A stretch of 64,000 nt of DNA from Bacteroidetes bacterium UBA7674 (GTDB taxonomy: Bacteria; Bacteroidota; Bacteroidia; Chitinophagales; Chitinophagaceae), in the NCBI GenBank assembly GCA_002483105.1, contig DLHG01000015.1:62001-126000 (forward strand). The letters are read 5' to 3'. The position numbers and the translations under genes were made by a program. Below are positions 34,537 to 42,744 of the stretch, piece after piece. The notes under the pieces were generated by a model. That model had not been told where the DNA came from. It worked only from the letters and a program-made list of their open reading frames with translations, and did no database searches. Numbering within the stretch: the stretch's first letter is position 1; each line of letters begins with the position of its first letter.

Positions 34537-34914
34537 ATGATACTCCGCATTATCATCACTCTCTTATCACTACTCAACGCAGGCTATATGGCCTTCGACG
34601 GTGGCAGGGCATTAATAACCGGAGACTATATTCGCCCTGCAAACGGAGACTATGCAGGTCAGCTCGGCCCATGGACTAAAATCGTCACCGCAATAGGCAT
34701 CGACCCTATGAGCACATTGATGAAAAGTGTTTTCCTCATCATTGGCATCTATGGTATTCTTGCTACGCTCTGTTTTGCTTTTAATGTACAATCCGGATGG
34801 AAACTGCTACTGGCATTCGCCATCTTAAGCATCTGGAATCTGATGTTCGGCACGATAAGTAGCGCACTGGTAATAATACTGCTGCTTATATGGCGTTGGA
34901 AATTCGCTGAATGA
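34537..34914 (+). CDS. Small membrane protein, unknown
   Basis: 125 residues with three or four hydrophobic segments (residues 3-20, 58-85 and 88-120) and a soluble loop (RPANGDYAGQLGPWTKIVTA) in between. It is followed 60 bp later by a DoxX-like gene on the same strand. Family not recognised. Confidence 0.65.
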   Translation: MILRIIITLLSLLNAGYMAFDGGRALITGDYIRPANGDYAGQLGPWTKIVTAIGIDPMSTLMKSVFLIIGIYGILATLCFAFNVQSGWKLLLAFAILSIWNLMFGTISSALVIILLLIWRWKFAE

Positions 34915-34974
34915 TTTCTTTCATTACATTTTATCTGTAGATTTAAGTAACGCATACCTCCTGAACGTTGCCAG

Positions 34975-35919
34975 ATGAAGAACATTATCTCATTCCTTAA
35001 GAAGAACGACCTATACTACACTATAGCCCGCTACGCCCTTGCAGCTATCATGCTACGGTATAGTGTTATGAAAGTATACGGTATGCAATTCGCAACGGTA
35101 CTGCCATTCTCTTCCTGGGGACAATCGCTGGAGCATCTTTCAGGTTACCAGTTAACCTGGGCATTCCTCGGCCATTCTTATTGGTTTCAGGTGTTAATGG
35201 GTCTGTTCGAGTTTATTCCTGCATGCCTGTTGCTATTCAGGAGAACAGCATTTGCCGGGGCGATATTGATGCTCCCAATGGTCATCGGTGTACTCATGGT
35301 CAACTACTCCATGGATCTGTGGAGCAATACAAAGAAACTTGCGCTAGTTATGTTTGCGCTAAACCTGCTCATTCTTGTTTTTGAAAGAAAACGTTTGGCC
35401 AATATCATATCAATAATTGCAGGTAAAGGAAAGTATAAGTATGTAATACCCGAATTAGTGATTGCTCTATTGTTGGTAGGCAGCGCTGTCTATAAAAAGG
35501 TCATCAAAACAACCTATCATCGCGAAGTAACTAATGTCCTCACGGGGGATTGGTTCTATAAAAAGTCTTATGAATTTAATCTTGTGTCAGAACGCATCAA
35601 TGATAGCCTGTTACCACATCATTCTGTCAGGGCATATTTCGATCCATATTCCCAGTATAGCGAACTCAATGACAGCGTAAACAACGGTGATGGTTATAAG
35701 CATTATGAAATAGACGAAAAGAGAAAAAACTTGTACATAACGGAACTGCCCTTCATGAAAAGATCTACCAGGGAGAATCCTTACTACTATCATTTGGGCG
35801 GAGACTATACTTACGAGCTTCAGGGAGATTCACTGTTACTTCAGCAAGCTATAGATGATTCTACCATACATTACCGGGTATTCAAAAGAAGAGAACTGGA
35901 TGTAACGAAGCTATACTAA
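34975..35919 (+). CDS. DoxX-like membrane protein with extra C-terminal domain
   Basis: 314 residues. Residues 1-150 have four or five helices with DoxX features (RYALAAIMLRYSVMKVYGMQF, FEFIPACLLLFRRTAFAGAI, LMVNYSMDLWSNTKKLALVM). A further helix (VIPELVIALLLVGSAV) leads into a soluble beta-rich domain of about 130 residues. DoxX-type proteins are usually about 130-150 residues, so the tail is an addition. Function unknown; the family is linked with redox or envelope processes. Confidence 0.75.
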   Translation: MKNIISFLKKNDLYYTIARYALAAIMLRYSVMKVYGMQFATVLPFSSWGQSLEHLSGYQLTWAFLGHSYWFQVLMGLFEFIPACLLLFRRTAFAGAILMLPMVIGVLMVNYSMDLWSNTKKLALVMFALNLLILVFERKRLANIISIIAGKGKYKYVIPELVIALLLVGSAVYKKVIKTTYHREVTNVLTGDWFYKKSYEFNLVSERINDSLLPHHSVRAYFDPYSQYSELNDSVNNGDGYKHYEIDEKRKNLYITELPFMKRSTRENPYYYHLGGDYTYELQGDSLLLQQAIDDSTIHYRVFKRRELDVTKLY

Positions 35920-35926
35920 TTGTGCT

Positions 35927-36370
35927 TCAATGCATTTTCTCTAATAACTTCTTTATTATACCTAAGGTCCCATTCCAATAGAAGAGCAGGTGCCTGTAAA
36001 TTGACTCTGTCGGGAAGTTGCTGCAGGTGACCGTGAGTATTGTTTTATCACCTGATTCCTCTAGTGTGAATTCCCAGGTAGTATAACTTTCAGAGACATC
36101 AGGCAATTCTGATAGAGAACTGAGATGGTTATACGCCAGTCTGTGTAAAGGCTCAAAATGGAGTACCACACCAGTGTTCACAAACAAATGCCCATGCAGA
36201 TTTCCCCGAATAATCACCGTACTATTTACTGTCCAATCTGTGATTATCTCTATGCTGTCATCCGGCATCCATTGTTTCATTAGTTCAGGGCGTGTAAGCG
36301 TATCCCACAATTTGGATGTTGTTGTATGGATAGTAATACTTTTGGAAAATGAATCAGGAATAACAGACAT
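35927..36370 (-). CDS. SRPBCC (START-like) domain protein
   Basis: 147 residues. FSKSITIHTTTSKLWDTLTR, PELMKQWMPDD, LHFEPLHRLAYNHLS and TTWEFTLEESGDKTILTVTC follow the AHSA1/polyketide-cyclase-2 pattern of a helix-grip fold binding a hydrophobic ligand. It starts 3 bp after the stop of the DUF4932 gene and is likely co-transcribed with it. Confidence 0.85.
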   Translation of the reverse strand: MSVIPDSFSKSITIHTTTSKLWDTLTRPELMKQWMPDDSIEIITDWTVNSTVIIRGNLHGHLFVNTGVVLHFEPLHRLAYNHLSSLSELPDVSESYTTWEFTLEESGDKTILTVTCSNFPTESIYRHLLFYWNGTLGIIKKLLEKMH

Positions 36371-36373
36371 TAA

Positions 36374-37435
36374 TTAATTACACTTTACAGCTTCCTCATG
36401 AAAGTATGCCACTACCTCCGGCATTATAGCATCGATGGTCTTGTACTTCTTTCTGTCACCTTCGTAGCGGCGCATTACATCCACCAGGCCCCGCAGGTAT
36501 ATCCACTGGCCGTTCCGGTACATATCGTCCATCAGGTCCCCACCCTTCTGGCGGCCCAGTATCTTTTCTGTCAGCAATATCTCATTAGCCCTCACAAAGT
36601 GCTCATAAAGGCATCCTTCCCAGCTTCCGTAGCCTTGCTCCCGCTGGCTCTCTATTATCGGCTTTAGCAGGCAACTATCCTTTGCCAGTTCCTTCAGATT
36701 CTCAGCGATCAACGGATTACAAAACGAATGGCTGAATTCATGTATCACGTACTCAGACAAAATATTCTTCACATCGAATACCGGAATATCCTTACTATCA
36801 TACATCGGCCCTATTATAGCATACAAATTGTTGCTATTACCCTTACGCACCATAGGGCCATAGCCACCGTCATGCAAAAGCGGAACAAGAACCACATTGT
36901 ATTCTTTATTTGTTTTGCCATAATGCTCCTCCATTATCTCTATCACATTACTCTCGCCTATTTTGGCTTGAACGGGTGCCGTCAGGCTATCATAGAAGCC
37001 TTTGTGATTAGTATAGAAGCGGTGAAAGTCTGCCCTTTTATAGAAGTCCTTAAAATGGCTGAGCAATAATGAAAGCGTATCGGCATGCTTATCAAACTCA
37101 AACGCGCGCAAGTCATTCTCTGAAAAATCAGCTATCTGCTTAAACCCGGGAAAAGAAAAGTGGTACAGGTAAGTAGGCGGAGCATCAAAGCCAAAGAAAC
37201 GCTCGTATATATTCCTGTTCAGCATCACCACCGGATGATCCCTGAAATCACGAAAATAGTCGTCAATCTCTTTCTTGTACTTCAGGTCTGCCTGTGTGAG
37301 TACAGGATAACCGGAAAGATATTGAACAATCGTCAATAATTCCATTCGCTCATCCACCACCACACTCACCTTCGGTTTTGCTGCAGCGTTTATTGCGAAA
37401 AGCAGAATGAAGAATATGGCAGTTATTGATCTCAT
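36374..37435 (-). CDS. DUF4932-type zinc metalloprotease-like exported protein
   Basis: 353 residues when started at ATG 37435, which opens a proper signal peptide (MRSITAIFFILLFAINAAA). The sequence contains the zincin motif YVIHEFSHSFCNP (HExxH), a downstream Glu in LYEHFVRANEIL, and the DUF4932 features VVVDERMELLTIVQYLSGYP at the N-terminus. It is probably a periplasmic peptidase; its activity has not been inferred further. The frame beginning at 37495 adds a non-signal extension and was not used. Confidence 0.8.
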   Translation of the reverse strand: MRSITAIFFILLFAINAAAKPKVSVVVDERMELLTIVQYLSGYPVLTQADLKYKKEIDDYFRDFRDHPVVMLNRNIYERFFGFDAPPTYLYHFSFPGFKQIADFSENDLRAFEFDKHADTLSLLLSHFKDFYKRADFHRFYTNHKGFYDSLTAPVQAKIGESNVIEIMEEHYGKTNKEYNVVLVPLLHDGGYGPMVRKGNSNNLYAIIGPMYDSKDIPVFDVKNILSEYVIHEFSHSFCNPLIAENLKELAKDSCLLKPIIESQREQGYGSWEGCLYEHFVRANEILLTEKILGRQKGGDLMDDMYRNGQWIYLRGLVDVMRRYEGDRKKYKTIDAIMPEVVAYFHEEAVKCN

Positions 37436-37493
37436 TAAATTCACGTAACCTAAGATAAAACTTTTTAGATGAAGCTTGATGAATGGACTCAAC

Positions 37494-37523
37494 AAAAACG
37501 GGCTGCCGATTGGCAGCCCGTTT
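37494..37523 (-). terminator. Terminator of rplQ and the alpha operon
   Basis: AAACGGGCTGCC pairs with GGCAGCCCGTTT (12 bp, loop GATT), followed on the minus strand by TTGTTG. Confidence 0.9.
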
Positions 37524-37542
37524 CAATATCGCTTGATTAAGA

Positions 37543-38100
37543 TTAAGCTTTTTCTTCAGTAGTACCTTCTTCTTGTGCAGGTGCTTCTGTGTTTTCAGTT
37601 GCTTCTGTAGCAGGAGCTTCAGCAACAGCTGTTTCAGTAGCAGCGGCAGCAGGTGCAGCAGTTTTAGCAGCAGAACCTGAAGAACGGCGGCTACGACGTG
37701 TTTTCTTAGCAGCAGTATCTTTAGCATCTTTAGAATAGATCTCGTTGAAGTCAACCAGTTCTATCATTGCCATTTCAGCAGCATCACCTGTACGGGGAGC
37801 CAGCTTAATGATACGTGTATAACCACCCGGGCGGTTAGCCACTTTATCACCTATTACACCAAATAATTCCTTGATCGCTTCTTTGTCCTGCAGGTAGCTG
37901 AACACAACACGACGGTTGTTAGTGCTATCTACTTTAGAACGGGTAATGAAAGGCTCAGCATAAACGCGTAATGCTTTAGCTTTAGCCAAAGTGGTAACGA
38001 TACGTTTGTGTTGGATCAGCTGAGCAGCTAAGTTTGACAACAACGCAGCTCTGTGAGAAGCGGTGCGACTTAAATTTTTGATTTTGTCTCCGTGACGCAT
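37543..38100 (-). CDS. rplQ: 50S ribosomal protein L17
   Basis: 185 residues. The first 115 are canonical L17 (MRHGDKIKNLSRTASHRAAL, LIQHKRIVTTLAKAKALR, GGYTRIIKLAPRTGDAAEMA). A basic patch and an Ala/Glu/Thr-rich tail of about 55 residues follow, as is usual in Bacteroidota. It is the last gene of the alpha operon, but a strong terminator lies between it and rpoA (38161-38207), so part of its expression may be set by read-through or by its own start site. Confidence 0.98.
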   Translation of the reverse strand: MRHGDKIKNLSRTASHRAALLSNLAAQLIQHKRIVTTLAKAKALRVYAEPFITRSKVDSTNNRRVVFSYLQDKEAIKELFGVIGDKVANRPGGYTRIIKLAPRTGDAAEMAMIELVDFNEIYSKDAKDTAAKKTRRSRRSSGSAAKTAAPAAAATETAVAEAPATEATENTEAPAQEEGTTEEKA

Positions 38101-38118
38101 GACATTTGATTTTGTGTT

Positions 38119-38147
38119 CCCCCATACCGTGTCAGGAATTATGGGGT
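38119..38147 (-). promoter_or_regulatory. Leader hairpin before rplQ
   Basis: CCCCATA (38120-38126) and TATGGGG (38140-38146) can pair in the untranslated stretch just before the L17 start at 38100. Possible leader or processing site. Confidence 0.4.
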
Positions 38148-38160
38148 ACTTATGTTAATT

Positions 38161-38207
38161 AAAAAAAAGAGAACCAGGATTATCCGGATTAAGGATTATC
38201 CTGGTTC
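38161..38207 (-). terminator. Intrinsic terminator between rpoA and rplQ
   Basis: GAACCAGGAT (38171-38180) pairs with ATCCTGGTTC (38198-38207), and the pairing continues inward with one mismatch. Eight T follow on the minus strand. It starts 14 nt past the rpoA stop. Confidence 0.8.
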
Positions 38208-38220
38208 TTAAAAGTTATTA

Positions 38221-39213
38221 CTAATCTTCGTTCCTGTGCAGGCGGCTGATGTCCATACCGAAATGCAGGCCACGCTCACCAAGTACTTGTTCAATTTCAG
38301 AAAGTGACTTCTGTCCGAAATTACGGAACTTCATCAGCTCTTCTTGTGTGTATTGTACCAGTTCACTCAGAGAGTTGATCTTAGCAGCTTTCAGGCAGTT
38401 GAATGCACGAACAGAAAGTTCAAGATCTTCCAGCGGAGTATTCAGAGTCTTACGCAGTTGCAATGTTTCTTCATCTACTACTGATTCTTTCTCTTCACGT
38501 TTAGTATCAAGAGAGATATTTTCGTCAGTAATGATCATCAGGTGCTGTATCAGGATGCGAGATGCTTCCTTTACTGCTTCTTCAGGATGAATAGTACCAT
38601 CTGTAGATACTTCCATTATCAGCTTTTCGAAATCGGTGCGTTGTTCCACACGCGTATTTTCGATAGTGTATTTTACATTCTTGATCGGAGTGTAAATAGA
38701 GTCAATTGCTATGATGCCAAGTGGAGCGTCTTTAGGACGGTTCTCTTCTGCAGGAACATAACCACGACCTTTACCTACCCACAATTCGATTTGTAAAGTA
38801 GTACCGGCTTGCATATTGCAAATGATCAGTTCAGGGTTCATTACTTCAAAACCAGGTAAAGCTTCACCTATCATACCGGCAGTGAAAACTTCCTGTCCTT
38901 TGATGTTCAGCTCTATCTTTTCAGTATTGTCGCCTTCACCGTCTTTCTTGATACGAACTTGCTTCAGGTTCAGGATGATCTCAGTAACATCTTCCAGTAC
39001 ACCTTTGATAGTAGCGAATTCATGGTCAGCGCCGGGGATCCTTATTGCAGTCAATGCATAACCTTCCAGTGAGGAAAGTAATACACGGCGCAATGCGTTA
39101 CCAATGGTAACGCCATAACCAGGCTCTAGCGGACGGAATTCGAACTGAGCTTCGAAGTCGTTAGCTTTCTGAAGAACAATTTTATCCGGCTTTTGGAAAT
39201 TCAATATTGCCAT
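38221..39213 (-). CDS. rpoA: RNA polymerase alpha subunit
   Basis: 330 residues. N-terminal domain: GYGVTIGNALRRVLLSSLEG and the following GYALTAIRIPG. C-terminal domain: LEDLELSVRAFNCLKAAKIN then SLSELVQYTQEELMKFRNFG then KSLSEIEQVL, which contacts UP elements and activators. Full length for the family. Located between rpsD and rplQ in the alpha operon. Confidence 0.99.
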   Translation of the reverse strand: MAILNFQKPDKIVLQKANDFEAQFEFRPLEPGYGVTIGNALRRVLLSSLEGYALTAIRIPGADHEFATIKGVLEDVTEIILNLKQVRIKKDGEGDNTEKIELNIKGQEVFTAGMIGEALPGFEVMNPELIICNMQAGTTLQIELWVGKGRGYVPAEENRPKDAPLGIIAIDSIYTPIKNVKYTIENTRVEQRTDFEKLIMEVSTDGTIHPEEAVKEASRILIQHLMIITDENISLDTKREEKESVVDEETLQLRKTLNTPLEDLELSVRAFNCLKAAKINSLSELVQYTQEELMKFRNFGQKSLSEIEQVLGERGLHFGMDISRLHRNED

Positions 39214-39320
39214 ATTGAGTGATATTATTTACGTTTTTTTGAAATTAATGATGACTGACCTGTATTGCGTCCCTTTCGGGGGATACGAATATAATAAATT
39301 TCAGCCATTTAAAAAACTTG

Positions 39321-39351
39321 TTAAGCCTTCCGCTTATCGCGAAAGGCTTAA
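39321..39351 (-). promoter_or_regulatory. Hairpin between rpsD and rpoA (attenuator-like)
   Basis: TTAAGCCTT (39321-39329) pairs with AAGGCTTAA (39343-39351), with further pairing inside. On the minus strand CAAGTTTTTT follows. It begins 6 nt past the rpsD stop. A weak terminator or attenuator. Confidence 0.55.
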
Positions 39352-39356
39352 TATTA

Positions 39357-39962
39357 TTATTTAGAGTACAACTCGACTATCAGTTGTTCCTTGATGTTCT
39401 CAGGAACGTTGTCGCGCTCTGGGTGAGCGATGTATGTACCTTTCATGTCTTTTTCGCTCCAGTCCATCCAGCTGATCTTTGGATTCTTTCCGCGGATGTT
39501 ACCGGTGATCAGTGTATTAGCTCTGGACTTTTCTTTCAGTTCAATAACATCACCCGGCTTCATAGTGTAAGAAGCGATGTTAACGATATGACCGTTAACC
39601 AGGATGTGCTTGTGCGATACTAATTGACGTGCAGCTGGGCGTGTAGGCGCAATACCTAAGCGGTAAACTGCGTTGTCCAGGCGTGCTTCAAGCAATTTGA
39701 TCAGGTTTTCACCAGTTGCACCTTTCAGGCGAGAAGCTTCTACGTAAGTGTTACGGAATTGTTTCTCAAGCACCATGTAAGTGTACTTGGCTTTTTGTTT
39801 TTCTTTCAGCTGTATAGCATACTCAGAAGCAGTTTTACGCTTCTTGGAGTTACCATGCATACCCGGAGGGTTGCTGTTCTTACCGAGGTTCTTACCTGAA
39901 CCCAGGATTGGTTCGCCGAATATGCGGCAGATTCTGTTTTTTGGTCCTGTATAACGAGCCAT
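39357..39962 (-). CDS. rpsD: 30S ribosomal protein S4
   Basis: 201 residues. MARYTGPKNRICRIFGEPIL, KKRKTASEYAIQLKEKQKAK, and the S4 RNA-binding block LEARLDNAVYRLGIAPTRPA with ARQLVSHKHILVNGHIVNIA. In many bacteria S4 represses its own operon by binding mRNA. The gap before it (39963-40056) contains GATC-based complementary pairs that could form such a site. Confidence 0.99.
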   Translation of the reverse strand: MARYTGPKNRICRIFGEPILGSGKNLGKNSNPPGMHGNSKKRKTASEYAIQLKEKQKAKYTYMVLEKQFRNTYVEASRLKGATGENLIKLLEARLDNAVYRLGIAPTRPAARQLVSHKHILVNGHIVNIASYTMKPGDVIELKEKSRANTLITGNIRGKNPKISWMDWSEKDMKGTYIAHPERDNVPENIKEQLIVELYSK

Positions 39963-40056
39963 TTCGATCTTTGTTTTTACCGCCTCGTCTCATTTAAAGA
40001 TCGTGAAACCCGATCCGGAGCGGCTATTATGAATAAAAAATTGAAAACTATATAGA

Positions 40057-40458
40057 TTACACCCTACGCTTTTTAGGCGGACGGCAACCGTTGTGCGGTA
40101 ATGGAGTGATATCCTTGATAGATACTACTTCGATACCATTGTTGTTCAAAGAACGGATAGCACCTTCACGGCCTGAACCCGGACCTTTAACGAAAACATC
40201 TACCTTCTTAAGACCTGCATCTAAAGCTACTTTAGCGCAGTCAGCAGCTGCCATCTGTGCAGCGTAAGGAGTGTTTTTCTTTGAACCACGGAAGCCCATT
40301 TTACCTGCAGAAGACCAAGAGATAACCTGGCCATTCTTGTTAGTAAGGCTAATAATGATGTTATTGAATGTTGCACTGATATGTGCATCCCCATGAGGGT
40401 CAACTTTCACGACGCGCTTTTTAGCAGCGGTCTTTCCGGAAGCTTGAGCTTTTGCCAT
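40057..40458 (-). CDS. rpsK: 30S ribosomal protein S11
   Basis: 133 residues. HISATFNNIIISLTNKNGQV, SSAGKMGFRGSKKNTPYAAQ, VKGPGSGREGAIRSL and the closing DITPLPHNGCRPPKKRRV are diagnostic. It follows rpsM in the alpha operon after a 105-bp structured gap. Confidence 0.99.
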   Translation of the reverse strand: MAKAQASGKTAAKKRVVKVDPHGDAHISATFNNIIISLTNKNGQVISWSSAGKMGFRGSKKNTPYAAQMAAADCAKVALDAGLKKVDVFVKGPGSGREGAIRSLNNNGIEVVSIKDITPLPHNGCRPPKKRRV

Positions 40459-40515
40459 TTTCTTTTTAAAATAAGGTAGTCAAAAAATATTTCGTCCCAA
40501 CATTGCCGGGACCGC

Positions 40516-40556
40516 GCCACTCCTCCCCGCTGCACATCAGCGGATCCGGCAGTGGC
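40516..40556 (-). promoter_or_regulatory. Two-level hairpin between rpsM and rpsK
   Basis: GCCACT (40516-40521) pairs with AGTGGC (40551-40556), enclosing CCGCTG (40527-40532) with CAGCGG (40538-40543). It is GC-rich compared with its surroundings and lies 8 nt past the rpsM stop. A ribosomal leader or processing site is possible. Confidence 0.45.
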
Positions 40557-40563
40557 CCTGTTT

Positions 40564-40944
40564 TTACTTCTTAGGTGCTTTCTTCTTACCTGCAACTGTC
40601 TTACGCTTACCTTTACGGGTACGAGAGTTAGTACGGGTACGTTGTCCACGCAAAGGAAGACCTTTACGATGACGAAGACCACGGTAACAAGCGATATCCA
40701 TGAGGCGCTTAATGTTCATTTGCACTTCAGAACGCAACTGACCTTCTACTTTGAACTCACCGGTGATGATGTTACGGATAGCCGTTTGCTCCTCATCATT
40801 CCATTCAGCAGCTTTTTTATCGAAATCGATACCAGCTTTTGTAAGAATGTACTGAGCAGTGTTAGGGCCAATACCGTAAATATAGGTAAGTGCTATCTCA
40901 CCACGTTTGTTCTTAGGAAGATCAATACCAGCTATACGAGCCAT
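40564..40944 (-). CDS. rpsM: 30S ribosomal protein S13
   Basis: 126 residues. MARIAGIDLPKNKRGEIALT, YIYGIGPNTAQYIL, and the C-terminal YRGLRHRKGLPLRGQRTRTN and SRTRKGKRKTVAGKKKAPKK are typical. Lies between rpmJ and rpsK. Confidence 0.99.
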   Translation of the reverse strand: MARIAGIDLPKNKRGEIALTYIYGIGPNTAQYILTKAGIDFDKKAAEWNDEEQTAIRNIITGEFKVEGQLRSEVQMNIKRLMDIACYRGLRHRKGLPLRGQRTRTNSRTRKGKRKTVAGKKKAPKK

Positions 40945-40981
40945 TAATATTGAATATTAAAAATTAAAAAATACAAATTAA

Positions 40982-41098
40982 TTAACCCTGACGTTGTTTA
41001 AAACGAGGATTCTTTTTGTTGATTACATAAAGCCTGCCTTTGCGACGCACTATTTTGCAATCTGCACTGCGCTTTTTTATTGATGCTCTAACCTTCAT
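40982..41098 (-). CDS. rpmJ: 50S ribosomal protein L36
   Basis: 38 residues translated from ATG 41098: MKVRASIKKRSADCKIVRRK then GRLYVINKKNPRFKQRQG. This is the Bacteroidota form of L36, with a single Cys (Cys14) where zinc-binding forms have four metal ligands. It lies 19 bp downstream of infA. Confidence 0.95.
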   Translation of the reverse strand: MKVRASIKKRSADCKIVRRKGRLYVINKKNPRFKQRQG

Positions 41099-41117
41099 TT
41101 CTGGTTATTTTAACTGT

Positions 41118-41336
41118 TTACTTATATCTATAAATGATACGGCCACGGCTCAGATCATACGGACTCATTTCGACTCCTACTTTATCACCAGGTAGTATAC
41201 GTATGTAGTGCATACGCATTTTACCAGAGATTGTAGCCAATATTTCGTGTCCGTTTTCGAGGCGCACGCGAAACATAGCGTTTGACAGAGCTTCTACGAT
41301 AGTTCCGTCTTGTTTGATCAGCGACTGTTTAGCCAT
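41118..41336 (-). CDS. infA: Translation initiation factor IF-1
   Basis: 72 residues from ATG 41336, the standard IF-1 length: MAKQSLIKQDGTIVEALSNA, FRVRLENGHEILATISGKMR, GDKVGVEMSPYDLSRGRIIY. The longer frame (ATG 41354) would overlap the promoter's -7 element and is rejected. First gene of the alpha operon here. Confidence 0.98.
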   Translation of the reverse strand: MAKQSLIKQDGTIVEALSNAMFRVRLENGHEILATISGKMRMHYIRILPGDKVGVEMSPYDLSRGRIIYRYK

Positions 41337-41351
41337 ATTTAAAAAGGAATG

Positions 41352-41382
41352 CAAAGGTAACGGGATTTTTTTTAATTACAAA
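41352..41382 (-). promoter_or_regulatory. Promoter of infA and the alpha operon
   Basis: On the minus strand TTTG (41382-41379) and, 19 nt on, TACCTTTG (41359-41352) match the Bacteroidota -33 TTTG and -7 TAnnTTTG with good spacing. The -7 element ends 16 nt before the IF-1 start. Confidence 0.75.
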
Positions 41383-41403
41383 AGAAATAATCCTGTTAAC
41401 AGT

Positions 41404-41548
41404 TTTCAGTTCGCAGTTACCAGTTACCAGCGCCAGTAAGGGTTTGGGGCAAAAATTAAGGCCTGGATTAGCTCCAAACCTTAATATAAATAAAATATTT
41501 ATTCGACAGTCAAAACTGCCTATTGTTAACTGGCAACTGCTAACTCCC
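41404..41548. repeat. Imperfect inverted repeats with GTTAACTGG-type motifs
   Basis: CAGTTCGCAGTTACCAGTTA near 41407-41430 and TTGTTAACTGGCAACTGCTA near 41523-41543 are roughly complementary and flank about 95 bp. They lie between gmhB and infA. Confidence 0.4.
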
Positions 41549-42133
41549 CTATCCTACTGTTTCCATAGCCTCTTTCAGCGTCCTTGCCCAGGCGAGCAGG
41601 GAGTTGAATTGCTGGTCTATCAGGTCGTTAGGCAGCTCAAATGGTTCGTGCTTGGTGGTCAGGAACACTGTCCCCATGGCCATACGCTTACCGAATTCCA
41701 TGTCGCTCAGGCTGTTACCTACTATTATACTCTTTTTAAAGTCTATTTCAGGGAAGTCTTCCTTCGCTTGTGCCGCCATACCTGTATTAGGTTTACGGTT
41801 GTGGTCAGCATCTTCTACTGCCGTGCAAGAGTATATTTTGTCCAGTCGGCCACCGGCAGTGCTGATGGCTGTGGTCATTACGCCATTGATATCACGCAGG
41901 GACTCCAGGGACATAATTCCCCTGCCTACGCCGCGTTGATTGGTCACTACTACTATAGTACCAAATATGCCCCCAAGTATATTCAATGCCTGTAAGGCAC
42001 CGTCACAAAACTTAAACTCTTCGGGACTGGTGATATATGAGCCTACTATTTCCTCATTTATCACACCGTCTCGGTCTAAGAATAGGGTCCAGCTGTTATC
42101 AGGCTGGTGCTGTGTGTGAAATGAATTTTCCAT
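41549..42133 (-). CDS. gmhB: D-glycero-heptose-1,7-bisphosphate phosphatase-like HAD protein
   Basis: 194 residues. HAD-IIIA motifs: TLFLDRDGVINEEIVG (nucleophile DxD), VVTNQRGVGRG, HNRKPNTGM and IIVGNSLSDMEFG. This is the pattern of GmhB/HisB-N phosphatases. It lies 11 bp downstream of a gmhA-like gene, so a role in making ADP- or GDP-heptose for surface glycans is likely. Confidence 0.85.
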   Translation of the reverse strand: MENSFHTQHQPDNSWTLFLDRDGVINEEIVGSYITSPEEFKFCDGALQALNILGGIFGTIVVVTNQRGVGRGIMSLESLRDINGVMTTAISTAGGRLDKIYSCTAVEDADHNRKPNTGMAAQAKEDFPEIDFKKSIIVGNSLSDMEFGKRMAMGTVFLTTKHEPFELPNDLIDQQFNSLLAWARTLKEAMETVG

Positions 42134-42144
42134 TGTTCCCTTTG

Positions 42145-42723
42145 TTAATCGTTACTAAATAATTGTTCTTCTACCAGTTGGCATATTATATGGCCAACCA
42201 TTATGTGCGCCTCCTGTATCCTCGGTGTGTCCGTGCTTGGTATATTTACTACGTGGTCACAGATGTCAATCATCTTGCCTCCTTTACCTGTAAGACCTAC
42301 AGTAATCATACCAATTTCTTTGGCCTGGTTAAGAGCGTTGATAATATTAACAGAATTACCTGAAGTGCTCAGTCCTACCAATATATCTCCGGGCTTTCCT
42401 GACCCCCTTACTATTCTACTATATACGTGCTCAAAGCCATAATCGTTTCCTACTGCTGTAATATAAGACGTATTACAGTGCAGCGCCTCCGAAGGTAGAG
42501 GTGTCCTATCTTTGTAAAATCTTCCGCTGAATTCCGCAGCCAAGTGTTGGGCGTCTGCCGCACTTCCCCCATTACCACAAAAAAGCACTTTATTGCCGTT
42601 TTTGAAGGCTGTGGTCATCAGGCCGACTATTGTCTGTATCTCGCTTATTAAGGCTGCATTGGTCAATACATTTTGCTTGGTATCAATTGATGCCTGTATG
42701 ATGTCTTTTATCTGCTGTTCCAT
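42145..42723 (-). CDS. gmhA: Phosphoheptose isomerase (SIS domain)
   Basis: 192 residues from ATG 42723. GmhA converts sedoheptulose 7-phosphate to heptose 7-phosphate, the first step of nucleotide-heptose synthesis. Motifs: VLFCGNGGSAADAQHLAAEF, SGRFYKDRTPLPSEAL, GLSTSGNSVNIINAL and QEAHIMVGHIICQLVEE. An upstream TTG (42738) lies inside the -7 promoter element, so ATG 42723 is chosen. Confidence 0.92.
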   Translation of the reverse strand: MEQQIKDIIQASIDTKQNVLTNAALISEIQTIVGLMTTAFKNGNKVLFCGNGGSAADAQHLAAEFSGRFYKDRTPLPSEALHCNTSYITAVGNDYGFEHVYSRIVRGSGKPGDILVGLSTSGNSVNIINALNQAKEIGMITVGLTGKGGKMIDICDHVVNIPSTDTPRIQEAHIMVGHIICQLVEEQLFSND

Positions 42724-42735
42724 ATCGATATGTTC

Positions 42736-42743
42736 CAAAAGTA
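42736..42743 (-). promoter_or_regulatory. -7 promoter element of gmhA-gmhB
   Basis: TACTTTTG on the minus strand matches TAnnTTTG; its end is 13 nt before ATG 42723, predicting a very short leader. Confidence 0.65.
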
Positions 42744-42744
42744 C

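Noticed and set aside
37350..37754. Lys/Leu-rich minus ORF overlapping rplQ
   Set aside because: It is the alternative frame of the Ala/Glu-rich tail of L17.
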